NCBI GenBank assembly: GCA_021161625.1
Contig: JAGHAG010000192.1
Coordinates: forward strand, 1-16,857
Direction: 5' to 3'
DNA length: 16,857 nt
Origin: Elusimicrobiota bacterium
GTDB taxonomy: Bacteria > CG03
Shown here: positions 1-8,220 of the stretch, piece after piece
Layout: every line of letters starts with the position of its first letter
Numbering within the stretch: the first letter of the stretch is position 1
Translations under genes and position numbers: made by a program
Notes under the pieces: model-generated
Seen by the model: the letters and a program-made list of their open reading frames with translations, nothing else
What the model was told of the DNA's origin: nothing
The model's database searches: none

Positions 1-762
1 TGATGGCATGCCATTAATGCCCCAATATTGTAGAGAATATAATAGCCTATTAACTGATCAAAATATCTTCTCATCAGTTCAAGCTTTTTTGTAGTTTTTA
101 TTTCTACTATTGCGTCATCTATTACTAAATCACAATCTGCCCCACCAACAAGCTGGGAGGCTATTCCAAACGTTGGATTTAATATGCATATCTTCTTCGC
201 TTTGAAATATTCTGGCTTTACTGTTGATATTAACTTCTTTAGATCTTTTACGTCTTTTTCATCTACGTTGCCCAAATTTTCAACCACATTTCCCTCCCTG
301 TATATTACATCTACTTGGGCCAATAACAATACCGCTCTGCATAAATCAGAATTGATTTTTCCCGTTTTGATAAATTTTTTGTAAACTTTCTTTGAATCTC
401 GTATTATTTTTTTTAACTTTCTTATAAACGAAGGGACTAGACAAGTCTGGGTTTTCTCTAATTTTTTCTATTAATTTTTGCATACCTGGAAATGCTTCTG
501 GAAATTCAGACAATTCAGGTGATTGTGCCACTTCTAATGGATAAAGAGACACTTCACTGACCCAAGGGTGCTCTATAGCATTAGGATTTATTCGCTTTAT
601 ATAAAAACGAAGTAAGTAATCAAATGCTGTACCAACAAGACCATAATGGTTTGTTAAAGGAGGTGCTAATAACTCACCTTGGAGTTTTAATTGTGGTTTT
701 TTAAACTCCCGTTTGAAAGCATCTTTCACATCTTTATTTTTTAGGAATGATGTTAAACTCAT
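1..762 (-). pseudogene. PD-(D/E)XK-type nuclease-like gene, frameshifted and cut by the window edge
   Basis: The minus-strand frame opening with ATG at 762 reads about 116 codons and then loses its sense near an A8 run (T8 on the plus strand at 407-414), stopping at 346. If one A is removed from the run, the reading continues without a stop to base 1, giving at least 250 residues. The restored part contains GGADCDLVIDD, then AIVEIKTTKK (about bases 84-148). This fits the D-(x)n-ExK active site of the PD-(D/E)XK nuclease superfamily, and a hydrophobic helix follows. The start has a good Shine-Dalgarno (GGAGG, 8 nt before ATG). Seen: the motif, the frame break and the intact sense on both sides. 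Inferred: a RecB/Cas4-like nuclease fold of unknown target. The break could be a true mutation, a homopolymer sequencing error, or transcriptional slippage. The C-terminus lies outside the window. Confidence 0.6.
407..414 (-). other. A8 homopolymer at the frameshift point
   Basis: On the minus strand the codons read GTT AAA AAA AAT in the upstream frame, whereas the sense downstream requires GTT AAA AAA ATA. The difference is exactly one A in an eight-A run. Homopolymers of this length are common sites both of assembly error and of polymerase slippage, so the break is placed here. A site a few codons away cannot be excluded. Confidence 0.6.
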
Positions 763-797
763 AATCCGAGCCTCCGAATTTCACTTAACACATTCAT
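759..797 (-). CDS. Possible 12-residue upstream frame coupled to the nuclease-like gene
   Basis: ATG at 797 reads MNVLSEIRRLGL and ends in a TGA (759-761) that overlaps the ATG of the nuclease-like gene (760-762) as ATGA, the pattern seen in translational coupling. No ribosome site lies at a normal distance: AGGAGG at 817-822 is about 19 nt away. This may be coincidence. Confidence 0.15.
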   Translation of the reverse strand: MNVLSEIRRLGL

Positions 798-820
798 ATC
801 CAAACAATTCTGATATCCTC

Positions 821-895
821 CTAAATGAGGGGTGTATGCGAACCGTTCGCATATCCTTCCTCTAGACAACCTTTATTCTTTGTTTTTATCCTCAT
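821..895 (-). CDS. Possible 24-residue leader peptide or gene remnant
   Basis: An ATG at 895 on the minus strand is preceded by a plausible ribosome site (GAGGTG, 5 nt spacing) and reads 24 codons to TAG at 821-823, starting MRIKTKNKGCLEEGY. The frame runs across the palindrome at 835-853. It lies upstream of the nuclease-like gene in the same direction. I recognise no family. It could be a leader peptide, the remnant of a longer gene, or chance. Only the start context argues for translation. Confidence 0.2.
   Translation of the reverse strand: MRIKTKNKGCLEEGYANGSHTPLI
835..853. promoter_or_regulatory. 19-bp palindrome, possible operator
   Basis: The sequence TATGCGAAC-C-GTTCGCATA has 9-bp arms that match perfectly around a single central base. 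It lies in the 171-bp gap upstream of the nuclease-like gene and is richer in G+C than its surroundings. A repressor site is the simplest reading. A short loopless palindrome of this kind makes a poor RNA hairpin, and no T-run follows it, so it is not a terminator. Confidence 0.35.
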
Positions 896-933
896 GTTTC
901 ACCTCATCGTATATCTATATTTCCAAACATACT

Positions 934-2430
934 TTATTTATACCAAATTTTATTGTCATTTGTCATTTTTTTTAAATGCTGGATGTTTTTTTTGAGTTGC
1001 TCTTTCTGAGGAATACCGAGTTCTATGGCTTTTTCCCAGGAAGAAATTGCTCTTTTTATATCACCTTTTAAATAATAGGCATTTCCAAGGTCATTGTAAA
1101 CCTCACCATAGTTTCTTATTTTTATGGATTCTTTAAAAAAGTAAATTGCCTCCATATAATCTTTTTTAATCACAAAAAGCATGCCAAGATTGTATGCAGT
1201 TTTGCCAGATGTTGGAGAAATTTTATGTGCTTTTTTTAAGAAGCAAATTGCCTTCTCAATTCTGTTTTTTGAATATTCATAAATTCCCCTTTTTCTAAAA
1301 TAATCTGCGATAAATTCCTTTGATGAAAAAAACAGGACACCCCCAGAGACCAGAAGAAAAATAAGAGGATGCAGTTTTTGTTTTTTTGCTTTGGTAAAAC
1401 TTAAAGCAAATGAAAAAATGAGCAAAGAAGAAGGAAGTTCCAGGGGGAAATTTGTCATTGCATCAAAGATAAATGCCATTAAAGAGAGTTTTGCTTCAGC
1501 ATCCCTGTTTTTTAGAAGCGAATAAATAAGCAAGATTAAAAATGAAACAAATCCTAAAATTCCTGTTTCTGCAAGAAGTTGAATCCAGTCATTGTGGATT
1601 TTTGACTCAGAAGTTGAAGGAAGATTCAATCTTTTTTTAACTTTTGCCTGAAAAATTGCAAAATTTGTCTTAACCCCGCCTGTTCCTGTTCCCAGAAAGG
1701 GATTTTCCTTAAAAATTTCAATTCCAACACGCCATTTAAAAATTCTTTCCTCTACAGATGATTTTTTTGAGGATAAATCAAAAAACATCCCTCCAAGAAT
1801 TAAAACAACTAAGTGAAGCGGCAAAAGATACCGAAGAAAATTTTTCTTTTTAGCATAGAAAATAAAAAGAACAGTTATAGAAAGAATAGTCCCAAAGGTT
1901 TCTGTAAGAAGTATGCAAAGATAAGGAAGCAAAACAAGAGCATTTAATTTTTTTCTCTCACACCATCCTGCAAAAAATGGAAATGAAAGAAAAAGAAAAC
2001 TTGCAAAAAAATTCGGGTTTCCAAAGGTAGCATAAATTCTTGAAGAAAAAGGGTCGGGTATTAGATTTGAGATAAAGCCAATTTTCTGCAAGATTCCGAT
2101 GACAGAGGTTATAAGAACAGAAATACCAAGCCAGTTTTTTAGTTTTTCTCTTTCATCAAATAAAAAGCATAGAATAAAGAAAGGCAATATTTTTGAAAAA
2201 TTTAAAAGACAAACTCTTTTGTTATCAGCATTAAGAAAAGAAAAAAACAAAATAAAAATAAAGACAAAAATATGCAGGGAGTTTTCTTGAAGGGGGATTT
2301 TTGTTCCTGAGAAATTTTTTATAAAAAGAAAAATAAAAACCGCAACAGAAACAATAAAAAATTTAATGAAATAGGGGTTAAATCCTGCTGGAAAAATTAA
2401 AAGGGGAACGAGAAGAAAAAGGGACTTCAA
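934..2430 (-). CDS. O-antigen ligase (Wzy_C/RfaL-type) membrane protein with C-terminal TPRs
   Basis: A 498-residue protein whose first 370 or so residues are mostly hydrophobic segments. Motifs fit the O-antigen ligase/polymerase superfamily: YATFGNPNFFASFL (133-146), the Arg/Trp-containing RIFKWRVGIEIFKENP stretch (229-244) followed by LGTGTGG, and SKIHNDWIQLLAETGILG (276-293) with the conserved His in a periplasmic loop. Residues from about 385 to 475 form two to three tetratricopeptide repeats (YNLGMLFVIKKDYMEAI, YNDLGNAYYLKGDIKRAI), as in several ligases of this family. Expected role: transfer or polymerisation of lipid-linked glycan at the periplasmic face of the inner membrane. The start is a TTG overlapping the stop of the upstream GDP-mannose pyrophosphorylase gene (TTGA, 2427-2430). 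No clear ribosome site is seen, so coupled translation is likely. Ligase versus polymerase cannot be decided, and the substrate is unknown. Confidence 0.85.
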   Translation of the reverse strand: MKSLFLLVPLLIFPAGFNPYFIKFFIVSVAVFIFLFIKNFSGTKIPLQENSLHIFVFIFILFFSFLNADNKRVCLLNFSKILPFFILCFLFDEREKLKNWLGISVLITSVIGILQKIGFISNLIPDPFSSRIYATFGNPNFFASFLFLSFPFFAGWCERKKLNALVLLPYLCILLTETFGTILSITVLFIFYAKKKNFLRYLLPLHLVVLILGGMFFDLSSKKSSVEERIFKWRVGIEIFKENPFLGTGTGGVKTNFAIFQAKVKKRLNLPSTSESKIHNDWIQLLAETGILGFVSFLILLIYSLLKNRDAEAKLSLMAFIFDAMTNFPLELPSSLLIFSFALSFTKAKKQKLHPLIFLLVSGGVLFFSSKEFIADYFRKRGIYEYSKNRIEKAICFLKKAHKISPTSGKTAYNLGMLFVIKKDYMEAIYFFKESIKIRNYGEVYNDLGNAYYLKGDIKRAISSWEKAIELGIPQKEQLKKNIQHLKKMTNDNKIWYK

Positions 2431-4925
2431 GTTTTAATAAGTTTTTTCAAATATCTTAAATTTTTATTCAGGATTTTTCTTGAGGTTTTTTTGTCACCTG
2501 CCTCACAATAGAGGTTGAACCTTGCTCTGTTTGCATCAGGAATAAAAAGAACCCAGTGGTCTTTTTCGCAGAGTTTAACTCCATCTATAAGCAGGGTTTT
2601 TTGAGAGGGGAGTTCCTCAATAAGGCATCTCATAACAAAGCCCTTCTTCTCCCACGGACAGAAGACAGAATTTTTCAAAATGGTAGGTTCCCTGATTTTA
2701 TCCGCTACCTCACCAAGGCAAACACCTAAACTGGAAAGCATTTCAAGGATTTTGCATATTGCAAACATACCATCAAAGGATGGATGGAACTGGGGAAAAA
2801 TAAATCCGCCTTTTGCATCTGCTCCGAATATAACGTCCTTTTCCTTGCACTTTTCTGTAATTCTCTGAGGGGAGGTGCCTGCATAAATTATTTTTAGATT
2901 GAATTGGCTTGCAATTTTTTCTGCCTGAATCCCTGCTGTTACAGGAAGCACGATTTTTTTGCCCGGATTTAATTTCCCCACCAGCCACAGGACAGCAAGC
3001 ATTGCCTTGTGTGAATGAATGCGTTTCCCCCTTTCATCAATGAGAAAAATTTTTTCCCCGCCAACATCAAGCATTACGCCAAAAAGCGCGCGCGTGCTTT
3101 TTACAATTTTAGAAAGTGTTTTTAATGATTCTTCAAATTCATCCGGGGTTTTGCTTGTTTTTGGATTTAAGACACCATTTAAAGAAACTGTCTCAATATC
3201 AAGATTTCCAAGAATTGAAGGAAAAATCATTGAAGATGGAGAAAATGCATAATCAATAACAATTTTGCTTTTTTTGTCTTTAAAAACTTCCTGTCTTAAG
3301 TTTTTTAAAAAGCCCTCCCTGTAGTATTCGGTTGACCTCGGAGGTATTATTATTTCACCAACTTCTTCGGTTGTCGCCCTTCCGAAATCTTCCTTAAAAA
3401 ATGCCTGTTCAATTGCTTTCTGTTGTTTTGGAGAAATTTCACATCCTGTTTCGTCAAACATCAATATATCAACAACTCTTGCATCAAATGGAGAAATCCT
3501 GACATGGATACCAAGGGCTTCTCCTTCTTTTCCCATTTCATATTTTACAACAGGAATTGCCGTTGTCCTTAAATCCCCAACCCTCACACCCATTGAAATA
3601 AGCCCTGCAATAATTGACCTTTTTATCATACGGGATGCCTGATTTGCATCACGGGATGTTATCACATAACTTCCTTTGCCTGTTTTTGAACCAATAGCAG
3701 CCCCGAGTCGTGTTGCAAATTCAGGAGTGATTTCAATGTTTACAAGACCATTTATACCGTGAGTTGTAAAAAGAGTGCGGGAGAATTTTTCAGCCCAGAT
3801 GATTGAGGAATTTACAAAGGCTCCTGCTTCTATTTCTTTCTGGGGCCAGACCTTTATCTTTGCCTTGCATGTTGCATGAGAGGAGATATTACAGTCGTTT
3901 CCAATCACAACACCGGGAAATAACTTTACATGATTTGCTATTTTTGTGTTAAACCCAACAACCGCCTCTTTTATGTCGCAATGATGGGAAATTGAAACAT
4001 TTTTCTGAATGACAGAGTTTACAATTTTTGAGTATTTGCCAATTCTTACTCCATCACCAAATACACAGGAAGTAATTGTTGTATAGGGCTGAACTTCAAC
4101 ATTGTTTCCAAAAATTGCAGGCCCTTCAAATTTTGTTTGCTCGGGAATTTTTGTGTTTTTCCCAATCCAGACAGTAAAGCCGTTTATTTCAATTTTTCTG
4201 TAATTCAGTTTTAAATTTACCTTTCCCTCTAAAATATCAATGTGGCATCTTAGGTATTCATCAAGGTTTCCAACATCCTTCCAGTAGCCATCTGCAACAT
4301 AGCCAAAGAGCCGTTCTTTCTTCTCAAGCAGAAGAGGGAAGAGGTTTTTTGAAAAATCCATTTCTTCATTTTCAGGGATGAATTTAAAAATTTCAGGTTC
4401 CAGAATATAGGTGCCTGTGTTTATTTTGTCAGAAAAAACCTCACCCCATGTTGGTTTTTCAAGAAAACTTTTTATTCTTCCACCCTTATCTGTAATAACA
4501 ATTCCGTATTGAAGAGGGTCAGGGACGCTTGTAAGCAGTATTGTTGCAAGGGCTTTTTTTTGCTTGTGAAATTTTATTGCTTTTTGAAGGTCAAAATCGC
4601 AGATTACATCCCCACTCATTACAAGAAAGGTGTCTTTCATAATTTTCCGTGTTGTGCCAACTGCTCCTGCTGTGCCAAGGTCTGCACCAGTTTTTATGTA
4701 AGAAATTTTGCAGTTAAAGTCTTTTCCATCCCTGAAATAGTCAGTGATAACATCAGGTTGATAGTAAAGAAGAGCAGTTATGTCTGTGAGTTTGTGTTTT
4801 TTAAGAAGATTTATTACATGCTCCATCATGGGTTTGTTTGCGACATCAACCATTGGCTTCGGGATGGAAATTGTAAGCGGTCTCATCCTCGTCCCAAAAC
4901 CGCCTGCCATTAAAACTGCTTTCAT
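2427..4925 (-). CDS. GDP-mannose pyrophosphorylase-like nucleotidyltransferase fused to a phosphomannomutase-like domain
   Basis: An 832-residue, three-part protein. Residues 1-235 form a sugar-1-phosphate nucleotidyltransferase domain with MAGGFGTRMRPLT (6-18), metal-binding SGDVICDFD (104-112), EKP (156-158) and KDVG (216-219). Residues 250-370 are left-handed beta-helix hexapeptide repeats. Residues 380-832 resemble alpha-D-phosphohexomutases. Expected reaction: mannose-1-phosphate plus GTP to GDP-mannose, in the cytoplasm, supplying glycan synthesis. The mutase part lacks the usual TASHNP serine loop (HVRISPFDA, 474-482, is nearest) and the DGDxDR metal loop (LDVGGEK, 619-625). It may therefore be regulatory or have altered chemistry. 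Fusions of this form occur in other bacteria. The ATG overlaps the upstream stop by one base (TAATG). The next gene, an O-antigen ligase, overlaps its 3' end, which supports a surface-polysaccharide role. Specificity for mannose and GTP is inferred from family resemblance. Confidence 0.85.
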   Translation of the reverse strand: MKAVLMAGGFGTRMRPLTISIPKPMVDVANKPMMEHVINLLKKHKLTDITALLYYQPDVITDYFRDGKDFNCKISYIKTGADLGTAGAVGTTRKIMKDTFLVMSGDVICDFDLQKAIKFHKQKKALATILLTSVPDPLQYGIVITDKGGRIKSFLEKPTWGEVFSDKINTGTYILEPEIFKFIPENEEMDFSKNLFPLLLEKKERLFGYVADGYWKDVGNLDEYLRCHIDILEGKVNLKLNYRKIEINGFTVWIGKNTKIPEQTKFEGPAIFGNNVEVQPYTTITSCVFGDGVRIGKYSKIVNSVIQKNVSISHHCDIKEAVVGFNTKIANHVKLFPGVVIGNDCNISSHATCKAKIKVWPQKEIEAGAFVNSSIIWAEKFSRTLFTTHGINGLVNIEITPEFATRLGAAIGSKTGKGSYVITSRDANQASRMIKRSIIAGLISMGVRVGDLRTTAIPVVKYEMGKEGEALGIHVRISPFDARVVDILMFDETGCEISPKQQKAIEQAFFKEDFGRATTEEVGEIIIPPRSTEYYREGFLKNLRQEVFKDKKSKIVIDYAFSPSSMIFPSILGNLDIETVSLNGVLNPKTSKTPDEFEESLKTLSKIVKSTRALFGVMLDVGGEKIFLIDERGKRIHSHKAMLAVLWLVGKLNPGKKIVLPVTAGIQAEKIASQFNLKIIYAGTSPQRITEKCKEKDVIFGADAKGGFIFPQFHPSFDGMFAICKILEMLSSLGVCLGEVADKIREPTILKNSVFCPWEKKGFVMRCLIEELPSQKTLLIDGVKLCEKDHWVLFIPDANRARFNLYCEAGDKKTSRKILNKNLRYLKKLIKT

Positions 4926-6865
4926 TAGAATCTCATCCTTGTTTCTGCTGTCATTGTTTTTGTTTCATTTCCATTTGCATCAAAACTGCGCCTTATCACA
5001 ACAAACATTGTGACATTTGGAGCAACATTGTATCCTATTTTTAAGGAGAGAAGCGCATTTTCATCAAGCTCTCTTATGTCTCTCCATCTTCTTGCTGACC
5101 TTTTGTCATATTCTGCCTCAAATGTGTATTGAGAAAGTCCAGGAACTTTCTGGAGTTCTGCTCTTGCAATAAGGTGTGGATAAAATGGGTCATCTTTTCC
5201 TACATTGTAGTTTTCATAAGAGGCACGGAAATTTAAAAGATTTAAAATTGCAAACCACATCTCAGCATAGGGTCCTACAAGAACAGGCTGGCTTTTTTTC
5301 CCATTTAAGTAATATGCTGCTTTTGTTGTTGTTCCAATGGATGTATCATAATATCTCCACCTGTCTATATCATAAAATCCATCAAAATAACCAGGGATAA
5401 AATTGCTTTCAATTCTTCTATATTCACCGCGGAAGTTTAAAAACAGAAATTTCCCACTTAAACCAACAGTTCTTCCTTCTCCACCATCAGTTATATTATA
5501 AGCAGAGCCTTTTGCTGTGTAGGTGCTACCAAGTTGCATTTTTGCCCAGTCAGCAAAAGTGGTAAGATTGAAGAGTTTATAGGTGAGAATCGGGAGTTCC
5601 GCATCAGCACCAATAACAGCAACAGAATCATCTTTTGTGGCACTGTTAGAATCAGGGTCAATGTCAATTCCGCAGGAGCTTGCTATTTTGAGATTTTTTA
5701 AAAAAGGTATACCTGTGCCTGTAAGAGGTCTTATGAAAAATCTTCCAGCAAGAATTTCTCTCCACCTCAAATCACCAATCATTGCCTCAAGACCCCATTT
5801 TCTTCTGTCAAGAAGCATATCCATCCCGATTTTTCTTATGTTTGGATATTGAGCCATATTCGTGTAGTTGTTCACAATAAAACCGTGCCCGATTGTTACA
5901 GGTTTTCTAAATCTTCCAAAGAGAATATAAAAAGGACTCTTGCGCTTTACACCCCATCTGATGTAGTCAATTTTTGAATAAATGTCACTTGCCTCATCCC
6001 ACTCGTCTTTTTTTATCTGGTTGTTTTCATCAAAGTGAACAACAAGTTCAAGTCCAATTCCAAGTTTCCCAAAGCTAAGTTCAGGATACATGCTGAATTC
6101 ATAATAAACTTTTGTTTCACCTGTTTCAGGGTCTGTTAAGGCAACAGCACCAACAGTTCCGTTAAGATTGACATTTCCTGATGGTTTTGGTGCTTTTGGT
6201 TTTGGCTTTTTTTCTGGTTTTTCTTCAGCATAGGTTATCTCAGGCTCTTCAATGGGCTTTTCTATTTTTGCTTTTTTGATTTTTTTCTCTTTTTTCTTCT
6301 CTTCCTTTTTCTTTATTTTTTCTTTTTTTGTTGCCTTTACAGGTGCTGCAGGGGGATGTCCTGATTCAACGGTTGTCATTTCTCCTTTTTTTACAAAAAC
6401 CTCTTCTCCAACACCGTCCCTATTCATTACCCCGACAATACCTTCATCCACAAAGACATCTGTTTTTTTATCTTCATCCACAAACACACTGAATTTTGTC
6501 CCTCTTACAGCACACACAGCCACAGGTGTTTTAATAAAGAATTTTTCCGAAGGTGGAAGTTTTTTTATTTTTGCACTTAATTCTCCAAGCCACAGTTCCA
6601 AATCGTTTACTTCTTCTGAAACCTGATTGACTGAAAAAATTGAGTTTTCTCCTACTTCAATTTTGTGCCCATCTTTAAATTCAAGAACTGCTTTTGAATC
6701 TTCACCTGTTGTAATTGATGAACCTGTTGAGATGCTCATATCAGAAGCAAGGGTTTTCCATGTGTTTTGCGAGGTTAAAAGGCACTTTCCTTCAGTTTTC
6801 ACACAGATAATTTCCTGCGCCCGCAAGATTGTGACAAAAAGCAACAGGATAAAAAACTTTTTCAT
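4925..6865 (-). CDS. Secreted FecR-domain protein with predicted C-terminal outer-membrane beta-barrel
   Basis: A 646-residue protein. ATG at 6865 is preferred over the ATG at 6893-6895 because it has GGGGG 5 nt upstream and begins a typical signal peptide (MKKFFILLLFVTILRA, then QE). Residues from about 40 to 150 form a FecR domain: an SxITTGEDSKAVLEFKDG stretch, and TPVAVCAVRGTKFSVFVDE typical of the second half. A highly charged Lys/Glu/Pro linker follows (about 165-225). The rest, some 420 residues, shows alternating aromatic and polar strands and ends in RMRF with a terminal Phe, the outer-membrane barrel signature. FecR domains of this kind occur in periplasmic sensors and in envelope proteins. 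A barrel on the same chain suggests a surface scaffold or transport role, but function is unknown. The stop overlaps the next gene's ATG by one base. Confidence 0.75.
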   Translation of the reverse strand: MKKFFILLLFVTILRAQEIICVKTEGKCLLTSQNTWKTLASDMSISTGSSITTGEDSKAVLEFKDGHKIEVGENSIFSVNQVSEEVNDLELWLGELSAKIKKLPPSEKFFIKTPVAVCAVRGTKFSVFVDEDKKTDVFVDEGIVGVMNRDGVGEEVFVKKGEMTTVESGHPPAAPVKATKKEKIKKKEEKKKEKKIKKAKIEKPIEEPEITYAEEKPEKKPKPKAPKPSGNVNLNGTVGAVALTDPETGETKVYYEFSMYPELSFGKLGIGLELVVHFDENNQIKKDEWDEASDIYSKIDYIRWGVKRKSPFYILFGRFRKPVTIGHGFIVNNYTNMAQYPNIRKIGMDMLLDRRKWGLEAMIGDLRWREILAGRFFIRPLTGTGIPFLKNLKIASSCGIDIDPDSNSATKDDSVAVIGADAELPILTYKLFNLTTFADWAKMQLGSTYTAKGSAYNITDGGEGRTVGLSGKFLFLNFRGEYRRIESNFIPGYFDGFYDIDRWRYYDTSIGTTTKAAYYLNGKKSQPVLVGPYAEMWFAILNLLNFRASYENYNVGKDDPFYPHLIARAELQKVPGLSQYTFEAEYDKRSARRWRDIRELDENALLSLKIGYNVAPNVTMFVVIRRSFDANGNETKTMTAETRMRF

Positions 6866-6903
6866 AAAATCCCCCTTTATAAAATTTCCAGGCATAATAA
6901 ATT

Positions 6904-8184
6904 TTATAAGTTTTGCTTTTCCCTTTCAAGGCAGTATTTTAGAAAAGTAAATTCTTCATTTTTGCTTTTTATTTCACCAAGTTTTCTTTTCTCAAGAAGT
7001 TTTTTATAGATGTTTCCTGAATTCTTCCCAAAACCCATTCGGGCAAGTTCTGAAACTGTGTGGAAGGGTTTTTTGAATTTTTGTGAAAAGTAATAATCAA
7101 AAATAAACTTTGAATTTTTTTTGCATTTTTCACACAAAAAAACAGTAAAAAGAAAAAATTCTTCACTGAAATTGTCCAGAAGAATGAGCCAGTTTCTTTT
7201 TTCTTTTTTTAACTCGGTTTTAATTTCTTTAATGATTTTTTCTTCAAACAAGAAGTTTTTTATCTCTTTTTTCTGGAGTAGAAATTTTTCTTTGATGAGT
7301 TTTCTTTTCTCAAGCGGAATTTCATGGAAAATGACAAGAAGGTAAAAAAGGGGTTTTGAGAAGTTTTCCTGAAAATATAAAAAGTATTTTTCCCAGATTT
7401 CAGAAGCAAAAACTAAATTTTTCATAAGATTTTTAAATTCAACAAAGGGAAGTAAAAATTTATTCAGTTTATATTCAAAGAGTTTGTGAATGTTTTTATG
7501 AGGATGGGGTTCTTCAAATATGAGAAAAAATTCCTTTCTCAATCTCTGGGAAGAAATTTTTTCAAGAAAGTTTTCCCTGATTGCTTTTTTTAAAAGAATT
7601 TCAGTTTCTCTCTCAATTTTAAAATCAAATCTTGCAGAAAACCTCAATGCTCTTAGAATTCTTGTGGGGTCGTCTTCAAAACTTTTTTTGTGAAAAATTC
7701 TTATGATTTTGTTTTTCAAATCCCTGTAAAACTGAGGTGTGATAATCTCGCAGAAGTTCTCTTTATTTATTGAAATATAAATGGCATTTATGGTAAAATC
7801 CCTTCTTTTTATATCATCTGAAAGTTGTGAGGGTTTTACTTCAGGCAAAGCCCCTGAAAATGGATAAAATTCTTTTCTCATGGTTGCAAAATCTAAACAG
7901 AAGTTTTCAAGAATTAGTTTTGCTGTATGAAATTTTTTATTCAGGATGACCTTTTTTACCTTTTTCTTAAATTTTTTTGAAAATTCACCTGCAACTTCAA
8001 GGGCATTTCCTTCAACAACGCAGTCAATATCAAAGTTTGGTCTTTCAAGAAGCATATCCCTTGCAAACCCCCCGACAATGTATGCCTTAACTTTTTTTTT
8101 CTGTGTAATTTGGGAAATTGTTCTTATTGCTTTTTTTTCTCCCTCAGTGAGTTTCAAAAATTTTTTAAAGACATTGAGTTTCAT
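6904..8184 (-). CDS. tRNA nucleotidyltransferase / poly(A) polymerase family protein
   Basis: A 426-residue class II enzyme of the tRNA CCA-adding and poly(A) polymerase family. Visible motifs: YIVGGFARDMLL (35-46); the catalytic DID carboxylates (52-54); RRDFTINA (127-134); and DDPTRILRALRFSARF (171-186), which holds the arginines of the nucleotide-selecting and RNA-binding region. The Lys-rich C-terminus is alpha-helical and diverged. No HD, CBS or DHH domain is present. Expected role: addition of CCA or of single nucleotides to tRNA 3' ends in the cytoplasm. Some bacteria split CC- and A-adding between two proteins, and a poly(A) polymerase is also possible, so no symbol is given. It heads the minus-strand cluster. 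Its ATG has no Shine-Dalgarno, and a -10-like TAAAAT lies just upstream, so the mRNA may be leaderless. Confidence 0.88.
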   Translation of the reverse strand: MKLNVFKKFLKLTEGEKKAIRTISQITQKKKVKAYIVGGFARDMLLERPNFDIDCVVEGNALEVAGEFSKKFKKKVKKVILNKKFHTAKLILENFCLDFATMRKEFYPFSGALPEVKPSQLSDDIKRRDFTINAIYISINKENFCEIITPQFYRDLKNKIIRIFHKKSFEDDPTRILRALRFSARFDFKIERETEILLKKAIRENFLEKISSQRLRKEFFLIFEEPHPHKNIHKLFEYKLNKFLLPFVEFKNLMKNLVFASEIWEKYFLYFQENFSKPLFYLLVIFHEIPLEKRKLIKEKFLLQKKEIKNFLFEEKIIKEIKTELKKEKRNWLILLDNFSEEFFLFTVFLCEKCKKNSKFIFDYYFSQKFKKPFHTVSELARMGFGKNSGNIYKKLLEKRKLGEIKSKNEEFTFLKYCLEREKQNL

Positions 8185-8220
8185 TTTTTATTTTACCAAA
8201 TTTTAGTAGAATACAAAAAA
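8185..8220. promoter_or_regulatory. 36-bp divergent promoter region, probably giving leaderless mRNAs
   Basis: Only 36 bp separate two divergent start codons. On the minus strand TGGTAAAAT (extended -10; TAAAAT is the complement of 8190-8195) places transcription at or next to the ATG at 8184. On the plus strand TAGAAT (8207-8212) places it at or within a base or two of the ATG at 8221. Neither gene has a Shine-Dalgarno. The -35 boxes are poor. The call rests on spacing and on the two -10 matches. Confidence 0.4.

Noticed and set aside
4509..4913. 134-codon plus-strand frame inside the GDP-mannose pyrophosphorylase gene
   Set aside because: It is a shadow of a strongly supported gene on the other strand and has no family resemblance.
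6866..6895. ATG at 6895 as the start of the FecR/barrel protein
   Set aside because: It would put ten residues before the signal peptide. The ATG at 6865 has a strong ribosome site and begins the signal peptide directly.
8110..8220. N-terminal extension of the GlcD-type protein from 8110
   Set aside because: It lies inside the divergent tRNA-enzyme gene, is antisense to it, and is not part of the flavoprotein family.
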